In this document: one piece after another, positions 33,703-44,224 of the stretch
Layout of the letters: each line of letters begins with the position of its first letter
Numbering within the stretch: the first letter of the stretch is position 1
From: Ypsolopha sequella
Taxonomy: Eukaryota; Arthropoda; Insecta; Lepidoptera; Ypsolophidae
Direction of reading: 5' to 3'
Length of the DNA stretch: 64,000 nucleotides
NCBI GenBank assembly: GCA_934047225.1
Contig: OW204001.1
Location: forward strand, 11,516,201-11,580,200
Position numbers and translations under genes: made by a program
Notes under the pieces: model-generated
What the model saw: the letters and a program-made list of their open reading frames with translations, nothing else
Databases searched by the model: none
What the model was told of the DNA's origin: nothing

Positions 33703-36700
33703 GGAAATCTCAAATCAGTGCAGAAGATTACAGAATTTACTGAGGAACAGATGAAGGCTGAAGAGGTGCTTGCTACTTTGGACACCATATTAGAGCAACA
33801 TAAGATGAAGAATACTCCAAATGCTGTTACAGAAAATTCATCTCACCCATCTTCTACAACCAAGCTTCCGAAGTTAAATCTTCCTCAGTATAACGGAGAT
33901 ATCTTGAGATTTCATGATTTTTGGGACCGGTTTGAGTCTAGTATCCACAGATCTCAAATGAGTGATGCTGACAAGTTGTCATACCTGCTTGGAGCCCTGG
34001 GAGGTCGTGCTCTAGAAGCTGTGGAAGGACTCGGAACAACCAATACCAACTATTCCATTGCTATTGACACCCTGAAAAAACAGTTCGGGGACAAGGATAT
34101 ACTGATCGACGCTCATTATGAAGAGTTGAACAAGCTGGCTAAGGCAAACTACTCAGCAGAGGATTGCCGTCGTGTGTGTAATAGCCTGGAGCGCCATTTA
34201 CGAATCCTTCAGTCGCTCGGCGAAAACACCGAGAGCAACCATCTGCGGGTAATACTGCTAAGCAAATTTCCTGAGGAGGTAGTTTATGAACTACACCGGG
34301 CGACCCAAGACAAAGACAATAGCATCAAAACTATCAGATCCTGTTTGCAAAATATTGTCACAGCAATGGAGAAGGCAAAGACAACAAGAGGAACTAATCT
34401 GGAACCAGGGACATCGACTGAAGCTCTACATGTTCTGTCTTCAAAGAAGAAACCCTACAGGAAGCCGTTTGTGCCCGAAGCAAGACGATTCGCTCCAGAT
34501 GATGAGAGACCATCGACATCTAAGGCGCAGCAGTCTGCACATGGGAAGAGGCGACCTGTACCAAGAGAAAGGCAACCTAAACCACATACTGCCAACATTA
34601 AGCGGAAGATGTTAGAGTACCCTGCTACTTCTCAACCAAAGAAGTCAAGGATAACCTGCATTTTCTGCAATGATGAACACTATAGCAGTGACTGCAACAC
34701 TGTGAAGTCCCGGCAGCAGAAAATGGCCAAATTGAAACAGCAAGGCCGATGCTTCCAATGTTTCAAAACTGGTCATTTCAGTAAGGACTGCAGAGTTAAA
34801 CAACAGCGATGTCCTGCATGCAATTATTGGCATAATAAAGCTTTGTGCCCAAAGAAACCGTCTGGTAAAAAAGATCTCATTATGGAAGTCAATACTTATA
34901 CCTGCACAAAGAAAACAACAACTCAAAATAGATCTATTTTACAGACCGCCACAGTGAAGGCGATCAACGAAGATAAGGCGAGAACTTGCAGACTTCTTCT
35001 GGACAGCGGAGCACAAAGAAGCTACTTGACATCACGGCTAGCTAAAGACCTCCAGTTGATTGCTGACCGAGAAGATCTACTGATAATTTACACTTTTGGA
35101 TCAGACAAACCTAAGGAAGCATATAGTCCATCAACAACTATTATGATTGAAACCAAGAGAGGCGTGAGAAGGTCAATCCAGGTGAATGTTGTTCCACATA
35201 TCACTGATAGAATTCCAGTGACAAACGCCACTCATGGAATTCCACTTGACATGATGGCTGATGATAACAGTGCTGGTCAAAGAATTGACCTTCTTATAGG
35301 AAATGATTATTATTTTTCTTTTTTCCGAGAAGAAAAAATAAAAATTGGTGACAACTTATTCCTAATCGACACAGATTTCGGTTGGATTTTGTCTGGTATT
35401 CTCAGTACAGGCAGCGGAGACAATATCCTCAGTGTAATTACATACTGTCAGTGCAATCCTGGATGTCCATATCTGACTGAACCAGATCTTCCGTTGCGGG
35501 AAATGGATGTCAAGTTCCTGTGGTCTTTGGAGAGCATTGGCATCTCAGATTCTCCAAAGTCGACACGTGAAGAGGAAGCAGTTAAACATTTCAACGAGAC
35601 TGTGAAATACCAGGACGGGAGATATCAGGTGAAATGGCCTTGGACTCAGTACCCACCTGATATTCCAACCAACTTTGGACTTGCCTATGGGAGATTGAAG
35701 AGCCTCTTCCGACGGCTGAATCTTACAATGTTTAATGAATATGATGATATTCTGAAGGAACAATTGAAGGCGGGTGTCATAGAAGTTATTGATCCGCAAC
35801 CAGAGAAAGTCTACCAACAGACTCCTCCAATTCATTACTTACCCCATCATATTGTCAAACAGGAAGGAAAGAGAGGCAGAATTGTGTACGATGCCTCAGC
35901 GAAGATAAAGGATCAGCGGAATTTAAATGGATGCATGTATAGAGGGCCATCTATGCTTGAAGACCTAACAGCTCTTTTGATAAAATTTCGGACTAACAAG
36001 GTCGGGATCCTAGCTGATGTTGAAAAGGCATTCCTACAAGTGGGTCTCCAGGAAGAAGATAGAGATGTTACTAGGTTCTTGTGGGTCAAGGATACTACTC
36101 AAGATTTCACTGAAGAGAACGTCTTACACTTAAGATTCTGCAGAGTTCCCTTTGGTATCATTTCGAGCCCCTTCTTATTAACTGCCACAATACGGTATCA
36201 TTTGTCGAGAACAAATGACCGCCTTCTTAAAGAAATCGCTGACAAATGTTACGTAGATAATCTTGTAACTGGCGCAAGATCGTGCAGTGAAGCAAAGAGA
36301 CTTTATGAAGAAACTAGAGCAGTATTTCAAGAACTGTCAATGAATATAAGGGAATGGACTTCCAATGACAAAATCTTCATAAGAATGGTTCCTGAAGAAC
36401 ATAGAGCTAAACCAACAGGCGAAGTAAAAGTTCTTGGTCTGGCATGGAACCTAGACGAAGATACTCTGCAGTTGAGACTAAGCGAAAATATCTTCTGTGA
36501 GGAAAGTATGAATAAGGTCAACAATAAGAGAGAGGTTTTGAGAACTTTGGCATCTCTCTATGATCCATGCGGATTTGCGTCACCATTGATCTTGCCTGCA
36601 AAGTTGCTGCTACAAGAGTTGTGGAACAGAAAGTACAAATGGGACACACCTTTGTCTGACGATTTAATACAAGCATGGGAAACTGTATCTGAAAACTTGA

Positions 36701-39087
36701 GAGCAGCCAAAAACATCAAGATTCCACGTTACGTTTGCGATGAGATGAGTTCATCTAATCACATGAACTTTGAACTGCATTGTTTCACTGATGCTTCCAA
36801 AAACGCCTACTCTGCAGTGACTTACCTAAGAGTTGATGACGGTCACCAAGTGAAAACGGTATTTATTATATCTAAGTCACGTGTCACGCCATTAGAAGAA
36901 AAGGATGATCTGAAAATACCGAGACTTGAGTTGCTTGGGTATGTGATAGGAAGTCGATTGTTGACATACGTAAAGAAAACTCTGGAATTGAAAGTACTAA
37001 AACAGTACCTTTGGACCGATAGCCTTATTGTCCTGAATTGGATGAAGTCAAATAAGTTGTTGCCACCATTTGTCGCCAGAAGAGTCAACGAGATCAAGCT
37101 CAATGGAAAACTAGAGATGTGCTACATCAGTAGTGACCAAAATCCAGCAGATGTAGCAACAAGACCAGAACTTTGGCAACAAAAGCAGGAACTTTGGTTT
37201 CACGGTCCGGAATTTTTGTTGAGAGGCAAAAAATTCTGGCCAAATAACATGTACTTGAAGAATCAGCAGGAAGTTTTTTGTGTGACCACAGAGACTATGG
37301 AACCTGATCTTCCAGAAATTGAGAGGACATCGTTAGAAGAACCGGCTGGAGACAACCTTGCTTGTGGACCAATACAGGATGTCACGATGGAGCTACCAAG
37401 GCATAGAGAGATCAAACACCTACAGTCTAAATATTTTCCAGATGAAGTCACAGGGAAAGAAACCCACTTAACAAGGAACTTAGGACTTTTTTTAGACGTA
37501 GATGGCATTCTGAGATGCCGAGGCCGTATGACGAACACAAACTGGTCGTACGATATGAAACATCCTGTGATAATCCCAAAGGATAGTGACTTTACAGAAC
37601 GAATCATCAAAGAGATCCATGAAAAGAATTATCATGTGGGAGTTGCACACACTCTGAGCCTGATTCGACAAAATTATTGGATTCCTCATGGTAGAGCACA
37701 AGTTCAAAGGGTTTTGAAGAAATGCCTACAATGTGTTAAACATGGAGGTGGTCCATATAAGCTCCCACCTACACCAGCATTGCCACCTGAGCGAGTCAAT
37801 TACAGCGCACCGTTTACTTATACAGGTGTAGATTATTTCGGGCCTGTATTTGTACGCTCCAATACTGGAAAGGAGAAGAGGTGGATTTGTTTATACACGT
37901 GCCTTGCCGTGAGAGCAATTCACATGGAAGTCGTGACAGATTTGACAGCTGAAGAATGTCTTTTAGCCTTGCGGAGATTCATTTCGACTCGATCTGTACC
38001 GAAACTCATCACTTCAGACAACGCGCTTCAGTTCAAACTGACAGCAGATGTATTATTGCAAAAATACTGTACCCAGAACGACATCAAATGGAAATTCATA
38101 CCTCAGCTAGCTCCATGGCATGGAGGATTTTATGAAAGGGTTGTCGGACTGGTCAAACACTGTTTAAAGCGGACACTGGAGAAACATCTGTTGAAAGAGA
38201 GTCAGATGATCACCATCATTAAAGAAGTGGAAGCAGTGCTCAATACTAGACCATTGACTAGTGTTGGCTCTGACATGGAGTATGTGCTGAAGCCGGCTGA
38301 CTTTCTGACGCTGGGTAAATGTCTCACTACTGAAGAAGTGGACAGTGCTGATATTCCCGAAGGCACACTGACCAAACAAAATCTCATTGAAGGATGGAGG
38401 AGAGGCCAAACTATCATTCGAGAATTTAAAGACATGTTTGTTGGTCAATACCTACCAAGCCTGAGGGAACGATACAAGAATTCCTATCAACAGTCGAGGA
38501 TTCTAGCGCACAAGCCCGCTGTGGTGGGTGACGTGGTGCAAATCAAAGGTGAATCGAAAAACCGGGAAAATTGGAGGATAGGAAGAATCACGGCACTGAT
38601 TCAGGGATCAGATGGGGAATGTAGAATAGCAAGAGTGAAGGTTGGGAACAGCGAGTTTATTCGATCTATAGGACACTTGTATCCTTTAGAAGCGGACCTC
38701 ATCACAACTAGTAAGCCAGACGAGCTAGAGAAACCGAGAGAAAATGCACCATCAAGTCTAGAAGAGACATCAATGGATTCTACCATGAAAAGACTAAGTA
38801 GAGACTTGATGGATACACACATCTCGGGCGTGACTCCAGAGGCGCGAGAGGCGAGTATGGATGAGGTGAGTAACTGTCCTGTCGACGAGGAGGTCGATGA
38901 CTCAGTCAGGCAGACCTGCCAGCAGTCTGTTAGAGACGCAGAGGCCACAGATCAAGAGAGTGTAGTAGAGACACCTCAAGTTGAAGTGGCAGGTGAGGCT
39001 GAAGAAGTGAGGACTAGGCGGAAGGCGGCCATTCGAGCAAGAGAGAAGATTGCTGAGTGGACGCACCATCTAATTGCTTTGCTTTGA
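33703..39087 (+). CDS. gag-pol: BEL/Pao Gag-Pol polyprotein
   Basis: One uninterrupted frame to TGA/39087. Counting from the codon at 33718: a DUF1759-like gag domain (LPKLNLPQYNGD onward, about 50-200); three zinc knuckles (314-377: CIFCNDEHYSSDC, CFQCFKTGHFSKDC, CPACNYWHNKALC); aspartic protease LLLDSGAQ with Asp429 and LLIGNDYY downstream; reverse transcriptase with ADVEKAFLQV (Asp767) and YVDN (845-848, Asn in place of the second Asp, a variant I know from BEL/Pao); an RNase H-like region (CFTDASKNAYSAV, WTDSLIVLNWM); integrase with an H2C2-like zinc site, then Asp1372 (GVDYFGP), Asp1434 (TSDNA) and Glu1473 (FYERVV). A DUF5641-like segment (GWRRGQ...WRIGRI) precedes an acidic tail of about 128 residues. 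It makes the particle protein and the enzymes for reverse transcription and insertion. No stop or shift separates gag from pol, so processing must set the product ratio. All catalytic residues I checked are present. Confidence 0.95.
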   Translation, partial: GNLKSVQKITEFTEEQMKAEEVLATLDTILEQHKMKNTPNAVTENSSHPSSTTKLPKLNLPQYNGDILRFHDFWDRFESSIHRSQMSDADKLSYLLGALGGRALEAVEGLGTTNTNYSIAIDTLKKQFGDKDILIDAHYEELNKLAKANYSAEDCRRVCNSLERHLRILQSLGENTESNHLRVILLSKFPEEVVYELHRATQDKDNSIKTIRSCLQNIVTAMEKAKTTRGTNLEPGTSTEALHVLSSKKKPYRKPFVPEARRFAPDDERPSTSKAQQSAHGKRRPVPRERQPKPHTANIKRKMLEYPATSQPKKSRITCIFCNDEHYSSDCNTVKSRQQKMAKLKQQGRCFQCFKTGHFSKDCRVKQQRCPACNYWHNKALCPKKPSGKKDLIMEVNTYTCTKKTTTQNRSILQTATVKAINEDKARTCRLLLDSGAQRSYLTSRLAKDLQLIADREDLLIIYTFGSDKPKEAYSPSTTIMIETKRGVRRSIQVNVVPHITDRIPVTNATHGIPLDMMADDNSAGQRIDLLIGNDYYFSFFREEKIKIGDNLFLIDTDFGWILSGILSTGSGDNILSVITYCQCNPGCPYLTEPDLPLREMDVKFLWSLESIGISDSPKSTREEEAVKHFNETVKYQDGRYQVKWPWTQYPPDIPTNFGLAYGRLKSLFRRLNLTMFNEYDDILKEQLKAGVIEVIDPQPEKVYQQTPPIHYLPHHIVKQEGKRGRIVYDASAKIKDQRNLNGCMYRGPSMLEDLTALLIKFRTNKVGILADVEKAFLQVGLQEEDRDVTRFLWVKDTTQDFTEENVLHLRFCRVPFGIISSPFLLTATIRYHLSRTNDRLLKEIADKCYVDNLVTGARSCSEAKRLYEETRAVFQELSMNIREWTSNDKIFIRMVPEEHRAKPTGEVKVLGLAWNLDEDTLQLRLSENIFCEESMNKVNNKREVLRTLASLYDPCGFASPLILPAKLLLQELWNRKYKWDTPLSDDLIQAWETVSENLRAAKNIKIPRYVCDEMSSSNHMNFELHCFTDASKNAYSAVTYLRVDDGHQVKTVFIISKSRVTPLEEKDDLKIPRLELLGYVIGSRLLTYVKKTLELKVLKQYLWTDSLIVLNWMKSNKLLPPFVARRVNEIKLNGKLEMCYISSDQNPADVATRPELWQQKQELWFHGPEFLLRGKKFWPNNMYLKNQQEVFCVTTETMEPDLPEIERTSLEEPAGDNLACGPIQDVTMELPRHREIKHLQSKYFPDEVTGKETHLTRNLGLFLDVDGILRCRGRMTNTNWSYDMKHPVIIPKDSDFTERIIKEIHEKNYHVGVAHTLSLIRQNYWIPHGRAQVQRVLKKCLQCVKHGGGPYKLPPTPALPPERVNYSAPFTYTGVDYFGPVFVRSNTGKEKRWICLYTCLAVRAIHMEVVTDLTAEECLLALRRFISTRSVPKLITSDNALQFKLTADVLLQKYCTQNDIKWKFIPQLAPWHGGFYERVVGLVKHCLKRTLEKHLLKESQMITIIKEVEAVLNTRPLTSVGSDMEYVLKPADFLTLGKCLTTEEVDSADIPEGTLTKQNLIEGWRRGQTIIREFKDMFVGQYLPSLRERYKNSYQQSRILAHKPAVVGDVVQIKGESKNRENWRIGRITALIQGSDGECRIARVKVGNSEFIRSIGHLYPLEADLITTSKPDELEKPRENAPSSLEETSMDSTMKRLSRDLMDTHISGVTPEAREASMDEVSNCPVDEEVDDSVRQTCQQSVRDAEATDQESVVETPQVEVAGEAEEVRTRRKAAIRAREKIAEWTHHLIALL

Positions 39088-39103
39088 AGTCCGCCGTCGG
39101 GAG
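39085..39103 (+). promoter_or_regulatory. Region of the polypurine tract
   Basis: tgaagtccgccgtcgggag lies directly before the 3' LTR. Only a short purine run (gggag) is present, so the plus-strand primer site is weakly defined. The gag-pol stop codon is inside this segment. Confidence 0.4.
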
Positions 39104-39695
39104 TGTCGCGAAGAACGCGATTAAACGACTCGGAATGATCGGTAAGTGAAAGAATCGAGTGAGAATCGAGTAGAGAGAGAACAAAGCGGCCATCTTGGTT
39201 GACTGGTAAAAAGGAGGGAATAATAACGTGTTTTACGGAGCTTTTCTTAGGTTGGGTTTCTGCCATGCTAGCTATGCAGGGGAGATGACAGCAAGGAGCC
39301 TGCATCGAGTCTCCACGTGCGTCCCTGGTGGATACAAGGGAGTGAAGGAAGGTACAAGACTGCGGAAACGCGGTATAACCTTCGAGGTATGTGTTCTTGT
39401 ATTCACTTTGGATATCATGCCAACCTCTGTAACCTGTAATGTATAGTTTATCATATAATTATATATTATATGTATTCAAGTATCTATTGGCGTGGTATGG
39501 TCCAAGGCTAGTGGGGCGCAGGGAGGCCTTGGGGGGGATCCTTCGGGATCCCCCGACATGTTGGCATAATGTCTAGATTGGTACAGCGAAGCAGAATATA
39601 TTTAAACTATGACATGTTTATGTGTAGTTGCTATCTTGTCGGCACGTAACTTCACACCCAGGTGGAGAACGTTATTCGTGCTATACGTCCCGACA
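39104..39695 (+). repeat. 3' LTR of the BEL element
   Basis: 592 bp, same length as the 5' LTR and without a difference at the positions compared (offset 8709). Followed by GATGT, matching the left flank. Confidence 0.95.
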
Positions 39696-39869
39696 GATGT
39701 AAAACCTTAAAACAACTTTAAAAAAAAAAACAAATAATGGAAATAGCTATTGAATTACAGGAATTATGAACTCATGAATCTGTAAGAAAATTTCGGCAAT
39801 TTCATATGTAAAGACCTGTAAGATGTAAGTCTTACATCTATGGTGTGACCCGTATCATAAAATACATAC

Positions 39870-40060
39870 TACCAGAAGGCTGACTCCATACAACGAGCGA
39901 AAACAGACGCACACATGCATAGACGCGTATGTATGATGATCACGGCAGAATTTCGTATTGGCATTCGACCGACTTCAACCGAGATCCTCGTACGCACGCG
40001 TCTATGTGTGCGTGCGCCTGTTTTCGGTAGTTATGCGGAGTGAACCTTCTGTAAGTGGTT
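39870..40060. mobile_element. Foldback MITE, copy 2 of 11955-12140
   Basis: Same arms as copy 1 (gcgaaaacagacgcacacat and the complement), with a slightly longer centre. Both copies extend to ccagaaggc at the left; here the right side reads aaccttctg, its partial complement. Confidence 0.7.
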
Positions 40061-40645
40061 ATTTTGTGCCCGTACGCCTTATCATGCGTAATTTCAAACC
40101 TTTATGTAAATAGTTTCAAAATGCGGGGATTTGGAGAATTAAAGAAACAAATAATTAGTTAATTTTATAATCTTTTATTGAAAATCTGATTTATATAGTA
40201 TAAAAATACTTAAAATTACCTCACGGGCTAGTCACTTTTAGTAGGTAAATTTAGTTATCTAATATGATATGAAATGGTGTCCATTAAAACTAAAAAACAA
40301 TCACTTTTCAATGACCACTGAAATTTGAAAAATACGATATCATACAAAATATTTTGACGCTATTATCACTTCCCGAGAAGAGATAATGCGCCAAAATACA
40401 ATTTTGTGAGATTCCTCTCTCCTATTAGGTGTACATTTGAGGATATCAAGTTTGGCACACTTAAGTATGTAACGAAGTGCTGTGATTGGCCGATTCTTTG
40501 CAAGGATTTTCTCTAATGTCCCTTAGTGTTATTTTAAGTAACAAGTGGTAACAAGGTGCCTCTAAAATAGGACCGACTTTTCAAAATTGTTAATTTACAT
40601 GTGAAAAGCATATTTATTGAAAAAATTAATTATTCGATTGGAATC

Positions 40646-40746
40646 AACAGTATTTTGTGCAACTAATGTAAGACATTGGGACACGAGTGCTTGATTATTT
40701 GCACGAGTGTCCCAATGTCTAATCATGTCCAGTTGCACACAATACT
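40646..40746. mobile_element. Short foldback MITE, about 100 bp
   Basis: Perfect 20-bp arms agacattgggacacgagtgc and complement around ttgattattt, extended outward by imperfect pairing (agtattttgtgcaact with agttgcacacaatact). Confidence 0.75.
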
Positions 40747-40959
40747 TTATCTAATACCATCAAAAACAATTTCACGAAAAATGAGAAAAATAACATTTGT
40801 CATGATACTGTCGTGATACGACTCATCACTCATGGAATTAGTATGTAAATGCCCGAAACCCGATATATGATACAGTTCTGTGCCTGAGATCAATCAGAAG
40901 AGAGAAGAGTAAAAAAGGCGTGGCTTAAGAAATTAAGACAGACCGTAATTGCTTGTGAT

Positions 40960-41090
40960 TGGTTCTCCAGCGGCGTTATAATAAATTTGGCCAACCACAG
41001 CGCAGAATTGCGGTGTTATAATGTAATATTATAACATCGGCCAAACAATGTAGGTACTTATAAAACCGCTTTTGAAGTTGTAATTACCTT
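40960..41090. repeat. Dispersed repeat, inverted relative of 19800-19990
   Basis: Contains ggcgttataataaatttggc, gcggtgttataat and accgcttttgaagttgtaat, matching the other copy in reverse. Confidence 0.45.
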
Positions 41091-41477
41091 ATTGCAGTAT
41101 GGGAGAAGATAAAAAAAGGTTTACCTTTTGGAAAGAGTAAGTGAAAGCGAGCCAAAGTTATCAAAAATAATTACGATGAACTAAGTTTGTCCAAATTATA
41201 GCACCATTCGCTTATAGATAATATTGTATAATCAAGTAAGCTAAAGATATTCCGCGCATATATATATTCGCCAGTGTTTGTATTCTCAAAAAAGAAACAA
41301 ATCATAAATTGCAAAAGTAAATAAGAGAAAATAAGAGTCAAAGTCATTTAGGAACATTTGCAAAAAATCGGAACCGAATGCAATGACGAGCGTCATTTTT
41401 GGCTGACTATAGGCGACCGGAAGAGAACAATGTATCATGGAATGCATTGACGTACTAACAAGTAGACATCGGATCTG

Positions 41478-41639
41478 GGGCTCTACCGCGTAATTCTCAT
41501 TTGTATCAACTTCAAGCAAATGCATGCGAAAATCAACGCGTGCAAAAGAGATGGCATGTTAGGCGGGCGTCGTCGCACGCACGTCAAATTTCAATCTCAA
41601 GTTGATGTTGATGAAAATGAGAATTACGCGGTAGACCCA
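41478..41639. mobile_element. 162-bp MITE with CWG target duplication, copy B
   Basis: Same ends as copy A. Flanked by CTG on both sides (41475-41477 and 41640-41642), so the middle base of the duplication differs from copy A but is the same on both sides. Confidence 0.85.
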
Positions 41640-42023
41640 CTGCGCTCAAAAGTGTCCGAACCAAAAGAGTGTCAAAACCATTGAAAACTAAAAAAGCGTG
41701 TCAATCGCACGTCAATCAAAATTGAGCCATGCAGCAATGACATACGATTCAAATTAAAATGTTATGTTTCTTAATATTTTGACACTTCACTAAGGACACT
41801 TTTTTCGTAAATCTTGTACTAGACCCGAGGTCCATGGTTTGTATGTCAATGATGGAATGTATAGGAAGCAGAAATACGTATACGGAAATACCTTTTGGCG
41901 AAGAACGCGCATTGACTTTTTACAGGCAAACTCACACTGGGAACCCTTTCTTACAATTTTGGACATTATCTTCGTCTACAATTTTTTTAAATGTAATGTA
42001 ATTTTAAAATGTAATCGCAAGTA

Positions 42024-42122
42024 TTAAGGTGGATGCGAAGGATTTCGTTCCTGAACGTACAATTGTTATGATTGTTCGGGAACGAAATCCGTACCTTAAC
42101 GGGCCGAAACATCTACCTTAAT
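42024..42122. mobile_element. Short hairpin element, about 100 bp
   Basis: Outer ends attaaggtggatg and catctaccttaat. Inner arms gatttcgttcctgaacgtac and its near complement. Both termini contain TTAA. Confidence 0.6.
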
Positions 42123-42450
42123 GGGCTTACATTTTTTTTTAATCCTTGTATGACATGTCACAAGAAGAGTTAATCAAGAACTTCTAGTTTCACGGAATAA
42201 CATCTTATTTCTAGAACTTAATCATCTAAAGCTATATTATTTTAACGGGCAAATCAATTAAAGCCTGGATGATATGGCAAATGTTTTCTAATAAGCCATT
42301 AACATTCGATATATATAGAACTTGAAATTTTGTACATTAAAGAAGGCAGTAACTACTAAGTAACTTCTTAATTAAGGGTCACGACGGATAGCCCCGAGCA
42401 GAACCAAGTCAGAGTAAATACATTTATAGAGTAGTGAATTTTGGTACAAT

Positions 42451-42572
42451 CGCTCAGATTCGAACTCACACGCAGACGCGTGCTCTACACGCTGCCACGC
42501 CGAGATTTGTATGGAGACTCCCCCGAACTTCGCTTAGACAGCGTGTAGAGCACGTGGGTTTGAATCAGAGCG
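42451..42572. repeat. Palindrome of tRNA-like sequence
   Basis: Left arm (minus strand) reads tggcagcgtgtagagca, A-box-like, then gagttcgaatctgagcg, T-arm-like. Right arm (plus strand) reads cagcgtgtagagcacgtggg and ttgaatcagagcg. The two tRNA-like halves face each other around a 44-bp centre. Probably two SINE heads or an inverted duplication of one. Confidence 0.6.
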
Positions 42573-42649
42573 TTTTAAGAGAGTAAATCAAAAAATTATT
42601 AGAGTCACTGTAAAAATACCAGAAAATTCAAAAACCAAAAATATTTCTT

Positions 42650-43725
42650 TTTTTTACATAATTTCCTTCTATTCAACACATTTAGAATACCACTTTTCTA
42701 ACTTTTTTATTGAATACGAAATTACTTACTCCTTCCGAAAAAAAAAATCTTAAGACTCTCGAAAACTCGTTTACGGCAGCCATAACTGCCTCATCATCGT
42801 CAAATTTAGTTTTACGGATATGCTCATTTAATTTCAGGAATAAGTAAAAATCACTGGAGTTAAGTCCAAGGAATATGGTGAGTGATCAAGGATATCGAAG
42901 CACTGCGGATTGCCTTGAGCGCAACTTCCGATCGATGAGCAAGAGCATTACTTATCATGAAAAACAACTCGCCCAATGACAGTTTTTCACGTTTTTCGTT
43001 AATCGCTTCTGGCACTTAATCCGCATAATTAGGTCCAGTAAACGTCTGTCCGTTCAACTTGTAATCCACTATCCCAGAGAACTTTGCCAGCGGTGGGTGC
43101 AACTCGAAATTTCTTCATGGGCGATGAGTATGGTCGTTTCCAATACATACTTTGTCCTTCATTTCGGGATCGAAATGGTGGAACCACAGTTCATCCATGG
43201 TGACAACTCGAGGGCAAATTGATCCATTTCGAGATTGCGTTTCGAAATTTCCAAGCAATGCTTTTTTTTCGTCTGTTAACATTCGTGGTATCCATCTTGC
43301 CGTCACGTTTCTAAATCCAAGTGAAACAGTTATAATGGATTAAATGCTAGCAAATGAATATTTAGGATCTCAGCTAAATGTTTAATGCACTGAGAAAAAA
43401 TTCTGGTTCCGTTAACCTGAATATAGTTCATTTAAACAGAAAACATTGTACTATATGTGACGTCTATATTTATTGTTCATTTTACTTATTTATTGTTCAG
43501 TTTACTTGAACAATCTAATGTAGACAATAATTCAAGTAAATATAACATAACTCTGTTTTTGTTTACAAGGTTTTTTTTACAAAACGATCTGGTAGTATTG
43601 TAAAAATATTTTTTCTCCGTGTGGTTATTCTTCTGCCTTCCAAAACCAATTTCTCAACCTTTTTGACATTTTGTTCCGTGACGGTGGTTGACGGTTGCCC
43701 AGAACGTGGATCATCTTCACAGCTC
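42650..43725 (-). pseudogene. Mariner transposase relic
   Basis: Read on the minus strand in shifting frames: EDDPRSGQPSTTVTEQNV and KLVLEGRR (43722-43622, DNA-binding region), a MITE (43388-43621), LAEILNI, ARWIPRMLT, VVTMDELWFHHFDPEMK (first catalytic Asp), KKFRVAPTAGKV, then SSDFYLFLKL (third catalytic Asp region) and DDDEAVMAAVNEF. The order is that of mariner transposases. The segment around the second catalytic Asp is deleted, and several stops and shifts are present. Long dead. Terminal inverted repeats were not identified. Confidence 0.8.
43388..43621. mobile_element. MITE, copy 2 of 19240-19468, inside the mariner relic
   Basis: TIRs cactgagaaaaaat and attttttctccgtg; nearly identical interior to copy 1. 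Flanks are TG on both sides. It splits the transposase relic between its DNA-binding and catalytic parts. Confidence 0.8.
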
Positions 43726-43848
43726 AATCACAATATAATGCAGTATTCTATCTTCATACAAACGGGCCGATACGACGCGCTTCAAAATCTCGGGAGCTGT
43801 CGGCGGGCGGCAGTCGCAGTTGTGCCTCAGTCACGTACGCACGTTGCC

Positions 43849-44224
43849 GCGTTGACACTTTAAGCCGCTCCCGCGCATTTTCGTAAATTATGGCACGAAA
43901 TTATAGAATATGTTGTGCATTGTATGGCTGTCTAAATTAAATAATGCGACAATTAAATATAGCATTATCAAATACGTTGGCAGCCCTAGCGCGTGTTTAG
44001 GCACCGAGCGGCCGTAGGTATTGATTTCAAGGACACCGCCAAGCTAAACTACTGTCTACTTCCTTATACTGTGACTCAGTTTACGACAGTCGCGGTCACT
44101 GTCACTGATCATGTAAAAGAGTCGCGGTCGGATCGCAGTTACGTCACGTTGCCGCGTTGACACTGTTAGCCGCTCCCGCGCATTTTCGTAAATTATGGCA
44201 CGAAATTATAGAATATGTTGTGAG
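43849..44224. repeat. Direct-repeat-bounded segment
   Basis: A segment of about 75 bp (acgttgccgcgttgacact, gccgctcccgcgcattttcg, ttatggcacgaaattataga) occurs at 43850-43920 and again at 44147-44224. A second segment of about 130 bp (caccgagcggccgtaggtat, then ttgatttcaaggacaccgc) occurs at 43945-44075 and 44671-44815. The alternating repeats suggest the remains of a larger element or local duplication. Confidence 0.6.

Larger units (their letters stand above)
30395..39695 (+). mobile_element. Complete BEL/Pao LTR retrotransposon, 9301 bp
   Basis: Two 592-bp LTRs (TG...CA), a GATGT duplication, a long leader, and one open frame with domains in BEL/Pao order: gag DUF1759-like region, three zinc knuckles, aspartic protease, RT, RNase H-like, integrase, DUF5641-like tail. 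No envelope frame is seen. The LTRs match at every position I compared and the main frame has no internal stop, so the insertion is probably recent and may be replication-competent in the host. It replicates through an RNA copied back to DNA and inserted by its own integrase. Odd points are the 38-hairpin leader array (31028-32510), a likely intron in gag, and a C-terminal tail of about 128 residues beyond the usual end. It lies in intergenic DNA about 9.6 kb downstream of the Ago3-like gene. Confidence 0.95.

Noticed and set aside
33441..33743. Separate 100-residue accessory protein upstream of gag
   Set aside because: Its last 39 codons are intron sequence with good splice borders; the 5' part fits better as the first gag exon.
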